A DNA stretch of 64,000 nt from Panax quinquefolius (Eukaryota; Streptophyta; Magnoliopsida; Apiales; Araliaceae): the NCBI GenBank assembly GCA_020205615.1, contig JAINUW010000348.1, positions 1 to 64,000 of the forward strand. Direction: 5' to 3'. The notes beneath the pieces are model-generated. The model did no database searches, was not told the DNA's origin, and saw nothing but the letters and a program-made list of their open reading frames with translations. The position numbers were made by a program, and so were the translations under genes. This document shows, piece by piece, positions 9,224-21,698 of the stretch. Position 1 is the first letter of the stretch; every line of letters starts with the position of its first letter.

Positions 9224-12051
9224 GAGCGCCCCCAAAATAGGTCCATTCCATCCAACCCATTCTGAGTCGCCAAATACATGGTACAAAAATAACTACAACT
9301 TTATTATTACAACATATAAACTATGAGTTTAAATACAGATATTGCCATCTAGACAATATTCACACGCAAATAAATCCCCATCATAATTATTGATACATTA
9401 TTTTACAAAAATGGTGAGGACTACTAAACAACTCTCTGTAGAACCTTCATTCCATACCTCGACTAGTACTCGCTACATTCTCGCCTCCTGATAAGAAAAA
9501 TGGAACAAAAAGGAAAAGGGTGAGCTCAACTAGCCTAGTAAAGAATATTATGACTAAGATAATATACAACAAATTATCGTTAGTCTCCAACAGGAAAAAT
9601 CTAATAGAATACAATAGACAACCGGTTTTAAATCAACAACTGCAATGAAACAACAATTCATTAGAAGAGTTAAGTAGAGAATGCAAACTACTATCTTCTA
9701 TATATGAATTTAAAAGTTCATCGTCGATATTTTATCCCTGTAACATTAATCAATATATACTGGAATCAAATATTCATCTATGCACCATGTGCCAAAGATA
9801 TTCATCGATTGGTCATGTTCATCTAAACACTGTTTATCTTTGCACTCTGAGGCCAAAGATATTAATTAATCGGTCATGTTTCATCTCAACACATTCATCT
9901 TTGCACTACTACTGCCAAAGATATTCATCAAGAAATCATTCATCTTTGCACTATGTGCCAAAGATATTCATAATATCATCATTTAGGACCGAGGATGATG
10001 AAAAATATTTTAAAGAAAGCGAATCCGATGGAAACAAAAGAACAAATATTAAGGATTCGTATTTTAAACAATCCAAGTTCAAAAATACTTCATAAGTAAT
10101 CGAGTGGAGTAAAATTCAAGAATGATCAAAACACATGGATACAATCAAAGCTAGTATCCGTAATAAATATTTTGAACAAAAAGAAGAAATTTCATTTTTT
10201 ATGAATAGTGTCCGTGATTCGTGAATAGTGTCGAGATACGTGAATAGTGTCGATATCGTGAATAGTAACTCCTACACCAAAAGATAGAAATTTCACTAAA
10301 AAACATCTTCACGCTCGTGAATAGTACTCGTGAATAATAACTCGTGAATATTAACTCATGAATAGTAACTCGTGAATAGTAACTCATGAATAGTAACTCG
10401 TGAATAGTAACCCGACATGAAAAAGTTTCAAATTTGATAAAAATTTCTAACCAATATTTTCGGCATAATGATATTGAAGAAATAATATCATTTTCGAATA
10501 AAATAACATCCCTTACCTCGAAAGACAAAGACTTTTAGTTAAAAAACAGGATATAGGTTATGACTTGAACTGACCAGTATAGCAATACTCAAAGTATACT
10601 CAAAATACTCACAAGAATACGCCGATAATATAGAGAGAAAACTTGATTTCGGTGTGATTTTCAATTCTAACCTAAGCACCTATTTATAGGAAAATGCTAA
10701 AAACACCAAAGCGAGAAAATTTAATATAATAATATATTTATAAAAATTTGTCTACGCATCAACCTTTGAGAATATGAAATCAGCAACCTAACACATGTAA
10801 AAATGAGGCTCATACATCTAAAAATGTTTTTGTTAATTAAAACAATTAAAACTTCAAAAATCAATTATTTGAACTTTAGAACTTCAATAATTCATAATAA
10901 ATAGTTCTTTTATCAGAAAAACTCAAAACTCGCGATTTTCCATAGGAAATTCCATTATCTACAACTTTGCAGAAGAAAGTTTTTCCAAATTCTAAATGTA
11001 AATTAACCGAAATCCACAAGCAAAGCGATTTTATGAGGATATAATCAAATTTCACCAATAATTGTGTCCACCAACACACAAAATATGTGTTAAACATTTA
11101 ATGCCACAAAAATACTCTTCCTCCTCATATACTCATATATCCCACATTCATTATAAAAATATCACCAGTTAATATATTATTAAAATAATATATTTAAATG
11201 AATTATTTTATCGGAAAAAGATAAAATATTAATTTTCAACAATTGTCACATTAAAAATTTTCTCCATCTATATCCACATAAAATCAATATTTTCCTCATC
11301 ATATAAATCAATAATTAATTATTCACAAATAATATTATGAATCACAAGATCGCAACTGTGTCGTAGTTCCAGGAAAGGGGCTTTCAATAAGGATCTCTCC
11401 TTCTTTGGTAGCGCAATTAGGTGACCAAACCTCTCCTTAGACGAACTTTCTAGACATTGCCAATAATGTTTTCTAATAATATTATTAGGATAATATGAAT
11501 TATTGCTCGATAATGGAAAATCTTGTGTAATGACAATTTATTGAAACAACAAGTAATATAATATATCAATGCGCAGTAATTATTGAATCAATAAAATAAA
11601 ATCTTCGAACAATAATTCTTTGTAACAATTATTGAGTAGTGCCTTCTTACGTAAGAATCAATAATAATTGGTGCAATATCGTGTCTTCTTGTTCAACAAC
11701 GGCGTATTAGTGTGTTTTAACCATCGGTATTCCAACGAAGATAACTCAGAATAACCACGCAGTTATTTATAAACAACTTATATTTGTCGTTTTCTTCATC
11801 CAACCGCTTCAAGTTATGGGGCCCATAAAGATCGACTGCGTCGTCACGAATATTCTCCGACAACAATCTGAATATTCCACGACCAAACGAATATTCTCCG
11901 ACAATAATGAATATTTTATAACCACTTACTTATTCGAAAAATTTACGCATTTTACCCATAGCTATCCACATTAATCAAATCAACCCTTACTATTTCAAAA
12001 TAATAAATAGAGGAAAATAAATTTCATTTATTAATAATTTGGGGTCTTACA
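9224..12051 (-). repeat. 5' LTR of element B (family 1), complete
   Basis: It is 2828 bases and runs on the minus strand from TGTAAGACCCC to GGGGGCGCTCA. TATA box, splice-donor-like word, short tandem repeats and hairpin array all appear in the same order as in A and E. Nothing else is seen in this stretch. Confidence 0.88.
10313..10412 (-). repeat. 14-base tandem repeat in the LTR leader
   Basis: About seven units of CGTGAATAGTAACT (reading on the plus strand) with single-base changes. The equivalent LTR site in E has about four to five units (43265-43335) and in A only scattered ones. Copy number thus varies between copies of one LTR family. Confidence 0.8.
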
Positions 12052-15000
12052 TCTTCGTTCATTATTCGTAGGAATATTATCTTCGTTAAATATTCGTTGG
12101 AATACTATTTTTGTTCAACAATTGTAAGGGATATTATTTTTTTCAGTATTCGTAGATATAATATTTTCTTCCATACTCTATAGTATGTGAGTAATATTAT
12201 TTTATTTCGTATTCCTGATTATACACTCATTATGTTAAAGTATTGCTTCTATATTCCGTGAAATTAGTAGAATATCTTTGATATTTGCGCTTCATCCTGT
12301 ATCTTTTCATGGAAATATTCTTCTGATCATTCTTGAATTTTACTCCACAAAGCGGTATCATGTTGACAATTTGGACGTTATTGATTCTTGATAAATTAAG
12401 TTATAAATCTTTAAAATTTATCCTTGAACTTGTTTTATTGAATTATTATGTCATTGTCATCATCCTCATACTTATATTGTGATTAAAGTCATCTTTGGCT
12501 TACGTGCATAGATGGACTTGGTATGATTATGACCAGGGATTATTTGGTATAATTGTAAGACCCCAACTGTTTATAAATAAAATTAAATTTTTCTCTAATT
12601 ATTATTATGAATAATAAGGTGTTAATTTGTTATAATACTTTGGCTATGGGTGAAATGTGCAAATGTTACAAAATAAGCAAGTGGTTATAAAATATTCATT
12701 GTTGTCGGGGAATATTCGTTTGGTCGTGGAATATTCTTGCTGTCGGAGAATACTCGTAAGACGGCGTAACCATTTGTGGGCCCCATAACGAAAAACGGTT
12801 TGATGAAGAAAAAAGACAAGTATGGGTTTTTATAAATAGCGGCGTAATTGTTATCGTTAACACAGTTTTAATACCCGGTGGTCAAAATACAATAATACGT
12901 GTTATTACACAGTAGCACACGGTATTGCACAATATTTTTGAATTATTGATTCTTACGTAAGAAGGCACTACTCAATAATTGTTACAGTAATTACTGTTCA
13001 ATATTTTATTTTATTGATTCAATAATTCTTTGCGTTGATATTTTATATTATTGTTGTTCAATAATTGTCACCTGACAAATATTTCCATTATCGGATCAAT
13101 AATTCATATTATTTGAATAATATTATTAGATAACATTATTGGCAATGTCTCTAGAAAGTTCTTTCGAGGAGAGGTTAGATAATCTAATTCGCGGCCAAAG
13201 AAGGAGAAATCCTTACTGAAAGCCCTCTTCCTGGAACCCGCCACTGGTTGTCATTATGTGATTCTCGTAATATTATTTGTGAATAATTAATTATTTATTT
13301 TATGATAAGAAAATATTTATTCGACGCGGATATAAATGATGGATTTATTTATGTGGTTATAAATGAAGGAATTAATGTTGAGGTGTTTTATCAGTATTTT
13401 GTCAGATTGGAGGTATTAAAAACTCAAATCGGTGTTCTTAAAGCTATATTGTGTGAGTTATAATTTTAATCCGACCATTGGATCGTTGTGATTTTTGGAT
13501 ATGTTATACATATATGAGTTAAGTATATGTCCACAAATTTTGAACCGTTGAAAATTAACGCATGATTTGTTATGAATTTTAAAAGGTGTTGAAGAGGTGT
13601 TGAAAATCATCCGTTTGTGGATTTCAGATATATTCTGTTTGGAATTTGAAAAAACTCAAAGCTGTAAAGTTGTAGAGAATTCGATTTCATGCGGAATGGA
13701 CATAAAATAAGTATTTTTCTGATAAACGGGCCATTTTATATGAATTGTTGAAGTTTCGAAAATTAAAATATTTTTATTAAAATTATGGGTGGGACCCACT
13801 TTTATTTTTTTTGTCAAAACATGTGCTGATAATTTTCAAGGTTGGCTTGCTTTGATTTTCATGAGAGGTGTGCGTAGAATTGAGAAATAAAATAATATTA
13901 TTTTATTATTTATTCTCCTATGGCGTTCTAACATTTTTCTATAAATAGGAGTTTAGGTTAAAATTGAAAATCACACCAGAAACAAGTTTTTTTTCTCTCT
14001 ATATTGTCGAGCGTATTTTTGTGAGTATTTAGATACTTTGAGAGTTGCTATTCAAGATAAGCTTCCTTCTACTTTATATATAGATATTACGATCGTAAGA
14101 AACTTTTGTTGTTTTGAGGTAAGGGATATTATTTTCTTAAGTAAATGATATATTTCTTTTTATCATATCATTATGCCAAAATATTTATCAATTTAGAGCG
14201 AGAACTTTTTATCAAACTTTTTTTATTTCAGTGGTCAGATAATGATAATTTCTTTTTATTTCATTTGGTGGAAAATTTAGAATTGAACTTGAGGTGTCAA
14301 AATATTAAACTATTATATTATTCATACGTCATTCATAAGTTTATATACAATTTGGAAAATTACTATCTATTCAACGATATTATTATATTTAATACACTAT
14401 TAATTATTCACCAAAAGACATTATTCACCAAAAATGAAAATTTTTCTGCTTTGTCCAAAATGTCTATTATTATGCTTACTATCTTTGATTGTATCCATGT
14501 TTTGATCTTCATTTTGGAATTTCGCTTCATATTTGGTTATTATGGAGTATTATTGAATTTGGATAAACCGTAATACTTAATCCCTAATATTTATCCTTTT
14601 GTCTCACCGGATTCATTTTCTTTAAGATAATTTTCATCATCCTCATCCTTAATGATGATATTATCGAATATCTTTGGCCTGAAAGTAAAAAGATGAATGA
14701 TTAACTAATGAATATCTTTCGCTCATAAAGCAAAAGATGAAAAGTGTTGAGATGAACATGACCGACTGGTGATACAAATGAATATCTTTGGCCTGTAGTG
14801 CAAAGATGAGTATTTGATTCAAGATATATTGATTGTTGTTACAGGGATAAAATATTGATGGTGGACTTTTAAGTCTTAGAAGATAGTAGAACTCATTCTC
14901 TACGTGACTCTTCTAATGGATTGATGTTTCCGCTGCATTTGCTGATCTAAAACTTGTTGTCTATTATATTTTATCAGAATTTTCCCTGTTGAGGACTAAT

Positions 15001-16066
15001 GATAATTTTTTGCATATTATCTTAGTCATGATATTCTTTATTGGGCTAGTTGAGCTCACCCTTTTCCTTTGTTGTTCCATTTTTCTTCTCAAGAGGTGAG
15101 AATATAGCAGGGACTAGCCGAGGTATGGAGTAATGATTCAAGATAGTTGTTTTAGTAGTCCTCACTATTTTGTAAAATAGTGTTTCAATAATTATAAAGA
15201 GGACTTATTTGAGTGTGGATATTGTCTAGAAGATAATTTTTGTATTTAAACTCACAGTTTATGTATTGTCGTATTTTGTACGAACATAGTATTTATGAAG
15301 TTATAGTTTTTTTCTGTACCATGTATTTGGAGACTCAGAATTGGTGTTGTATACCTATTTTAGGGGCGTCACAATATTCATGACCATAATGTGACGAATG
15401 ATGTGGTAAAAGTCATCATTGTCCTGTAATTCATTGGTGGACGTTGTTGGTATGATTATGACCGTGGATTATTAGATAGTCACGGCCTTTGATGATTACA
15501 TGAATATCCTTGGTCGGGTAGTGTATGGATGATTCGATTTTATTTATTGTCGAGTCTCACTATAAAATTGTTGAAAAACTTTTAAATCATAGAAGATAGT
15601 AGATTTTATGTTCTACACTGACTCTTCTAATGGATCGCTTTTTCCACCGCAGCTTAAACTTGTTGTTTATTATATTCATCAGTTTAACATTGTTGAAGGC
15701 TAAGGATAATTTATTCTACATTATCTTAGTCATAATATTTCTTACTGGGCTAGTTGAGCTCACCCTTTCTTTTACCTGTTCTCTTGTGAAATGAGAATAT
15801 AGTCGGGATTTAGCCTGTGAACGAATCGATCATCCGGATGGTGGTTTTAGTATTCTTCACTATTCTGTGAAATAGTGTGACAATAAATGTAATAAGTTGA
15901 ATTTGAGTGTGGATATTGTCTAGATGACAATATTCGTGTTAAAACTCTCAGATTATGTTTTGTCGTATTTTACACGACAGTTGTATAATTAAATTGTATT
16001 TGGATTATGTACCATGTATTTGGTGACTCAAGATGGGTGAGGTATACCTATTTTGGGGGCGTCACA
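12052..16066 (+). repeat. Family-2 LTR fragment, split by a solo LTR
   Basis: 12052-12553 and 15374-16066 are collinear with the second half of the LTR of element F (53010-53986), and the fragment ends TTTTGGGGGCGTCACA at 16066. The first half of the LTR is missing. It contains the family-2 hairpins GGTATGATTATGACC...ATAATC and AGTCATCT...AGATGGACT (about 12483-12515). No PBS or coding follows 16066, so this is a truncated solo LTR or the end of a lost element. Confidence 0.8.
12554..15373 (+). repeat. Family-1 solo LTR with near-perfect target duplication
   Basis: It is 2820 bases, from TGTAAGACCCC to GGGGCGTCACA, with no internal region. The flanks are ATAAT (12549-12553) and ATATT (15374-15378), a 5-base duplication with one mismatch. 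TATA box near 13940, splice-donor-like word near 14118 and hairpins at 14668-14808 match those of A and E. An AT-rich open frame at 14145-14573 is judged chance. Solo LTRs arise by recombination between the two LTRs of one element. Confidence 0.92.
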
Positions 16067-17090
16067 CACGGGCTTGGGCCATGTTTGCCAGGTCTATGAC
16101 TAGTACTATGTCCTTCAAATAATTATGCCCTCCGTATGGTACTTAGAATTGATAGCACTTGTCTCCCAGGATACAATGACACTGTATACTTTTGCAGCAC
16201 TACAAAAAGTATACTCTACGAACTAAAGTAATGCTCGGACTCTCTCTCACAAAATAACTAAGAAACTAATGAAGAAATAGACTTAAAACTCTAATATACT
16301 TGAATGCTTGAGAATTGAATCAATGAAAAGGCTGGCCCCTCCTATCTATTTATAGGAGGAGTTAGTGACCCTTCGGATGGTCACCTCACCCCTGAAAAGG
16401 CATGAAGTGCTTCTGAAAAGGTATTATTTGTATCTTTTGGTCAAAATGATGTAGTTTTGATCATTTGTATAATAGGCGCATCTATTTGGACCCTTAAAAC
16501 GACGTAGTTTAAGCATTAGTAGATACCGCTTCTCTAAATGACACAGTTTTGATAATAATATCAAAACGACACAGTTTTGATAATAGAATTAAATAAATAA
16601 ATTTTAAATAAATTTTAATTAGAAATTTAAATAAATTTTGTCTAAAAAATTATATACAGGACCCAAACCCACGACCTTCGTGCCTCTAGCCAAAGCCGTG
16701 CCAAGCTGCCGTGCCAGTCATTGGATCTGGATTACGGTGGCGGTGCACGCCATGCGCGTGTGGGTTTGAACATAGCCTTGGCTAGATCCTCTCTCTTCCA
16801 CAAAAGTGGGGTGCCCCTTGGGGCCCAAACCCAAGAGCACTTTCCTTGTATATAAACATATGAAATATTTAATTTTTAATCTATCTGGGACTTGGTTTTT
16901 CCCACATATATTTATTATCTTTTATCATTTCCACGTGTGATCTTTGGGAGTTAATATCTCATTCATTACTCCATGGATTTGAGCTTTTAAATACTTAATT
17001 TAATCTACTCATGGAGTAGAACACATTAATGTATGAAATCATTAAAAATAATTAATGATACCCATATTAAATTAGGCTCAAATTCTAACA
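16067..17090 (-). repeat. 3' LTR of copia D
   Basis: On the minus strand it begins TGTTAGAATTTGAG at 17090, directly after a PPT, and has a TATAAATAG box near 16350. Its far end is not certain because family-2 LTR sequence abuts at 16066. U3 holds four copies of a motif like AAACGACGYAGTTTTGAT on the plus strand (16443-16585). Confidence 0.8.
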
Positions 17091-17101
17091 ATCCCCCACA
17101 T
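17091..17101 (-). other. Polypurine tract of copia D
   Basis: ATGTGGGGGAT on the minus strand precedes the TGTTAG start of the LTR, as expected for copia elements. Confidence 0.85.
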
Positions 17102-17545
17102 GAATGATATTATCTGCCAACCTTATGTAAATGTTATGCAGACTCCGAGAGAGAGATAAAATTAGAAATCATCTGTATCGAGAGAAGTTGCTTTTGGCTT
17201 TGAACCTTCCCTTGTGGAAACTTATCGGGTTTACTGGTTGTCTAGTGAACGTGATGTCTTGAACTGTCCAATTGTTTGTGTAAATCGAGATAATAGTATT
17301 TCAAACAGAATCTTTCTAGACATTATTTGGTTCTCATGATTTTGTTCATTTTGGCCCCGAACAATCCCGAATTTATGAGTGCTTTAGAGAAGTATAGCCT
17401 TATCCTTCTCATAGAATTGGCCCAGTACTTCACACTCACATAGGTGATTCTTAATAAGAGTATACTATCATACTCCACATGTTTATCAAGATTTAAGAAT
17501 CATTACAAGCATAGCTTATCCTGTAATCGCGGCAGGTATCACTAT
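17102..17545 (-). other. 3' untranslated part of copia D
   Basis: Sequence between the end of RNase H (continuing from 25990-26103 across the Athila insertion) and the PPT. I see no coding motif here. The 5 bases ACTAT at 17541-17545 are one copy of the target duplication of element C. Confidence 0.7.
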
Positions 17546-19085
17546 TGTTGGTCGATTTTGCAATCAATGAATACGTGCAAGTATACACGGTCAACAAGTA
17601 ATAAACTAAAAGTAGAGTATCGTTCCCACGAGGAATTATTTAATAAAAATCACCAAGTACTAATTCTTAACCAAACTAATTTTATTTAAACAATCTCAAA
17701 TCGTGATTTTTCTAATTAAGAAAACTAAATTAAAATAATTAAAAGAGATTATTCTAAAATAAGCAAATAAACAAAACTAAGATTTGAATTGAATTTAGAT
17801 AAATAAAGTTTAAGACTCCAATATCCCCAATTATGATTTATAAATCAATTATCTAATTAACCCAATTATTATGTCTACTGAATTGTTAACAGGAATTCTC
17901 AAATGCCAAAAGCCCTTTCTCAAGTGATCATTTGCCTTCTATTTAACCCAGATTAATTTTGCTATATCTCTATGCAAAACAATTGAATTAAACTCAATAC
18001 AATCCCAATTCCTTATGTGTTACATGCGGCAAATAGATATACTCATTATATTCACAAACCTAATTATTCACTGTGCAAATAACTAAGTCACATGTCACCA
18101 TGCCCAGTTCTAACCCTAGAATTCCTTTCCCAATTCCTTCTAAAGTAACAAAGTAATTATTGGCCAGATAATTAATCAATAAGCACAAAGCAAGATGAAC
18201 AATTCACTTCAACATGAATAATTGGAATAAATCAAATAATCAATTCATAACTATAAAAGGTTCCATTGGAATCTTAATAAAAGAAATTAGTTCATAATTA
18301 ATGAATTAAAACTAAGAATCCACAATTGAATATACATTAAAAGATAAAAGTATGATAAGAGAAGAGAATAGAATCATTGTCAAACCAAATCGATGCTCCC
18401 TCTTGCTCTCGCTTCTTGATCTTCAAAGTGTTCTTCAATTTGCTTCAATCTCCAATGGCTAATTAAGAACTAGGGTTTAGATTCTAATCTAATTGAGTGT
18501 TTCTCTAAGCTAAGCTATGTAATCTCCCTTTATTTTATGCCTTACATCATGTATTTATAGGTTACAAGTCCAATTTTTAGCTTAGGAACAAACCCAATCC
18601 AATTTAGAGTCAAAAAGGTGTCAAAATTCGCCCAAAAACGCGTCCAGGCCCAACCAACCTCTTTCTCCAAAGACTCTACCGGGTACACGTCAAGAAGATC
18701 GCTTCCCAGCACCTTACAATGGGCCCCTTTTCCGATATTTTTTGCTCCAACTTCCTTTGGGAAAATGGCCTTAACTTCTTCGTCCGAACTCCGATTTTGA
18801 TGATTCAAGATGATACGAAAAGAGGAGAAGTAGATCTACAACTTTCATTCTTTAAGTTGTTTGAAATAAGGTCAGGAACAATACTCAAATTGGCTCTGAA
18901 GTGACTGCTATGTAAATGGCAAGCCGAAAACGCGAATCTAGCCACCCCAAACGTCAATCCAAGTAACTTTTGTCCCAATTCCTACAAAACAATGTAAAAC
19001 ATGCATGAATAGACACAAACAATTAAAAACATCCAAAAAATTAAGCTCAAACGCACTCAATTATGGGTATAAAACTCACTCATCA
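17546..19085 (-). repeat. 3' LTR of element C (LTR copy 1)
   Basis: It is 1540 bases and on the minus strand runs TGATGAGTG ... CCAACA. It is highly similar to the copy at 24413-25989, except for a block near 18630-18740 where the other two copies share a GC-rich stretch (AGCGCCCCAGCGCTG-like) that is absent here. It includes the GAGTATCGTTCCCACGAGG word near 17610 (plus strand), common in plant LTRs of this type. Confidence 0.88.
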
Positions 19086-20219
19086 AATACCCCCAAACTT
19101 AAACCTTTGTTTGTCGTCAAGCAAAAACACAAAAATGTTATGCAATGCAATGTAATGCAACTAATCTATATGCCTACGAATCCAACAGTAATGACAGAAA
19201 CAAGTCTATTCAACCGATCTTAGAGAAATCAAGTAAACATGATAATACATCATATTAAAACAAATCAGTAATTTTCCAATCAATCATCAAATCTTAGACT
19301 GTTATCACTGATATAGTGCGTGTGTGCTCCACAACAATGCTAACTGATATAAAATCAAATTTAAGACATAATAGATATCTTCAAGGCATCATACAAAGGT
19401 AAACTCACAAAATTCACGAAACAAGTTAAATCCAACAAAATTCAAACATCCACCAAGTTCAAGAGTCCAATCCGGATACTTATGCTTTACTTTTCATTAC
19501 GGGGCTTTTTGCTTTTTTTCCCGCTTTATTGTTTTTTTTAAACCATGATCGTAGTAATGTCTCATTCCATTAGGCTAATAAAGGCTACCCCTTAGCGAAG
19601 CTTTCGACCAACGACTTCTGCACCATAAAAGACCTTCGATGCGCTTTAGGTGTTAAGACACCTTTCAAGCGATTTCTTGCTTCAAGTAACAAAGGCCCCG
19701 AAATAAAACTAGCCACGGTAATTTTTTTTTCTCTTTTTTTTAGCGAAGCTTATATATCCCAAATTTTCCCCCCAAACTTAAGTTTTTATCTAAATTTAGC
19801 CATCTCCGCCTATTCATGTCTTTCATCATTCAAACTAGTATTATCCTTAAGAAATCCATTATGTATCAATTTAAACTTAATCAGTCAACATAGCTATTAT
19901 TAACGTGCTAACCTTGATTATACCAGTTTCAAACAGAAAAGATTCAATTCATAACAAGAAATCACATCAAAGCCTTAATATTCAATACTATACTTATCTA
20001 CTTAATTCTAGTCTCATCATTGGCCAAAATAGACTTTTACTATCTAACAGTTGGAATCATTCAAATATAAACTAAACACAACAAACACAGTAGACTAACT
20101 ACTATTTTTGCGATTTTATAAAATTTTTAAACAAGAAACTGAATGCAAAAACTAAATGTAAATAACCTGAAAACATAACGAACTACATTGTAAATAACTA
20201 ACTATATGCAATACGACAC
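19086..20219 (-). repeat. Spacer X of element C, with PPT
   Basis: Non-coding, AT-rich. On the minus strand it ends with TTAAGTTTGGGGGTATT (19086-19102), the PPT for LTR copy 1. A second PPT-like CCCCCAAACTTAAG lies near 19778. The segment is duplicated at 21699-22849. At 20219 it joins truncated LTR copy 2 through ACACGGTCAAC. Confidence 0.8.
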
Positions 20220-21698
20220 GGTCAACAAGTATACACGGTCAACAAGTAATAAAGTGAAAGTAGAGTATCGTTCCCACGATGAATTATTTAATAAAAATTA
20301 CCAAATACTAACTCTTAACCAAATCAATTTTATTTAAACAACTGTAAATTGTAATTTTTCTAATTAAGAAAACTAAACTAAACAAAGCAAGAGATTACCC
20401 CCCAATTATGATTTTTAAGTTAATTATTCAATTATCCCAATTATTATGTCTACTGAATTGTTAACAGGAATTCTCAAATGCCAAAAGCCCTTTCTCAAGT
20501 GATCATTTGCCTTCTATTTAACCCAGATTAATTTTGCTATATTCATATGCAAAACAATTGAATTAAACTCGTTACCATCCCAATTCCTTATGTGTTACAT
20601 GCGACAAATAGATATTCCCATTCTATTCACAAACCTAATTATTCACAGTGAAAATAACTAAGTCACATGTCACCATGCCCAGTTCTAACTCTAGAATTCC
20701 TTTCTCAATTCCTTCTAGAGTAACAAAGTAATTATTGGCCAGATAATAAATCAATCAGCGCAAAGCAAAATGAACAATTAACTTCAACATAAATAATTGG
20801 AATAAATCAAATAATCAATTCATAACCATAAAAGGTTCAATTGGAACTTTAATTTAAGAAATTAGTTCATAATTAATGAATTAAAACCAAGAATCCACAA
20901 TTGAATAGACATTAAAAGATAAAAGTATGATAAGAGAAGAGAATAGAATCATACATTTGTCAAGAAATCGATGCTCCCCTCTTGCTCTTGCTCTTGATCT
21001 TCAGTGTTCTTCAATTTGCTTCAATCTCCAATGGCTAATTAAGAACTAGGGTTTAGATTCTAATCTAATTGAGTGTTTCTCTAAGCTAAGCTATGTAATC
21101 TCCCTTTATTTTATGTCTTACATCATGTATTTATAGGTTACAAGTCCAATTTTTAGCTTAGGAACAAACCCAATCCAATTTGGAGTCAAAAAGGTGTCAA
21201 AATTACCAAAAAACGCTGGCGTCCAGACCTTCCCGGTCTCTTCCCGGCCTACCAAAGATTAGGAACAATACTCAAACCCTGCTCCCTAGCGCCCCAGCGC
21301 TGCAAATAGGCTTAAAATGGGCGCCCCGGCGCTGCCACTTTTTCTGACATTTTCTGCTCCGACGTCCTTTGGAAAAATGGCCATAACTTCTTTGTTCGAA
21401 CTCCAATTTTAATGATTAAAGATGTTCCGGAAAGAGGAGACGTAGATCTACAACTTTAATTCTTTGAGCTTTTCGAAATAAGGTATGGAGCAATACTCAA
21501 ATTGGCTCTGAAGTGACTGCTGTGTAAATGGCAAGCCAAAAACGCGAATCTAGCCACCCCAAACGTCGATCCAAGTAACTTTTGTCCCAATTCCTACAAA
21601 ACAACGTAAAACATGCGTGAATAGACACAAAAACTTAAAAACATCCAAAAGATTAAGCTCAAACGCACTCAATTCATATGTATAAAACTTACTCATTA
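20220..21698 (-). repeat. Middle LTR of element C (LTR copy 2), truncated
   Basis: It is collinear with the LTR at 24413-25989 but starts (plus side) at GGTCAACAAG, so the terminal 43 bases, the CCAACA end and the PBS are missing. The word GGTCAACAAGTATACAC is repeated at the junction (20219-20250), a sign of a repair or template-switch event. It shares the GC-rich block near 21270-21350 with copy 3, not with copy 1. The PPT follows at 21699-21714. Confidence 0.85.

Larger units (their letters stand above)
7928..12051 (-). mobile_element. Ty3/gypsy chromovirus B, 5' half only, inverted against A
   Basis: On the minus strand it reads full LTR (12051 to 9224), PBS, then gag down to 7928, where it meets the broken end of the 3' LTR of A. 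Protease, pol and the 3' LTR are missing. It belongs to the same family as A and E. The LTR's outer end (TGTAAGACCCC on the minus strand) is intact at 12051, next to family-2 LTR sequence. Confidence 0.88.

Noticed and set aside
14145..14573. 142-residue hydrophobic open frame in the solo LTR
   Set aside because: AT-rich LTR sequence; the collinear sites in A, B and E are not open, so there is no sign of selection for a protein.
20220..21698. Middle Athila LTR as an independent solo-LTR insertion
   Set aside because: It lacks its terminal 43 bases, has no target duplication, and is flanked by a duplicated spacer X, which a solo insertion would not give.
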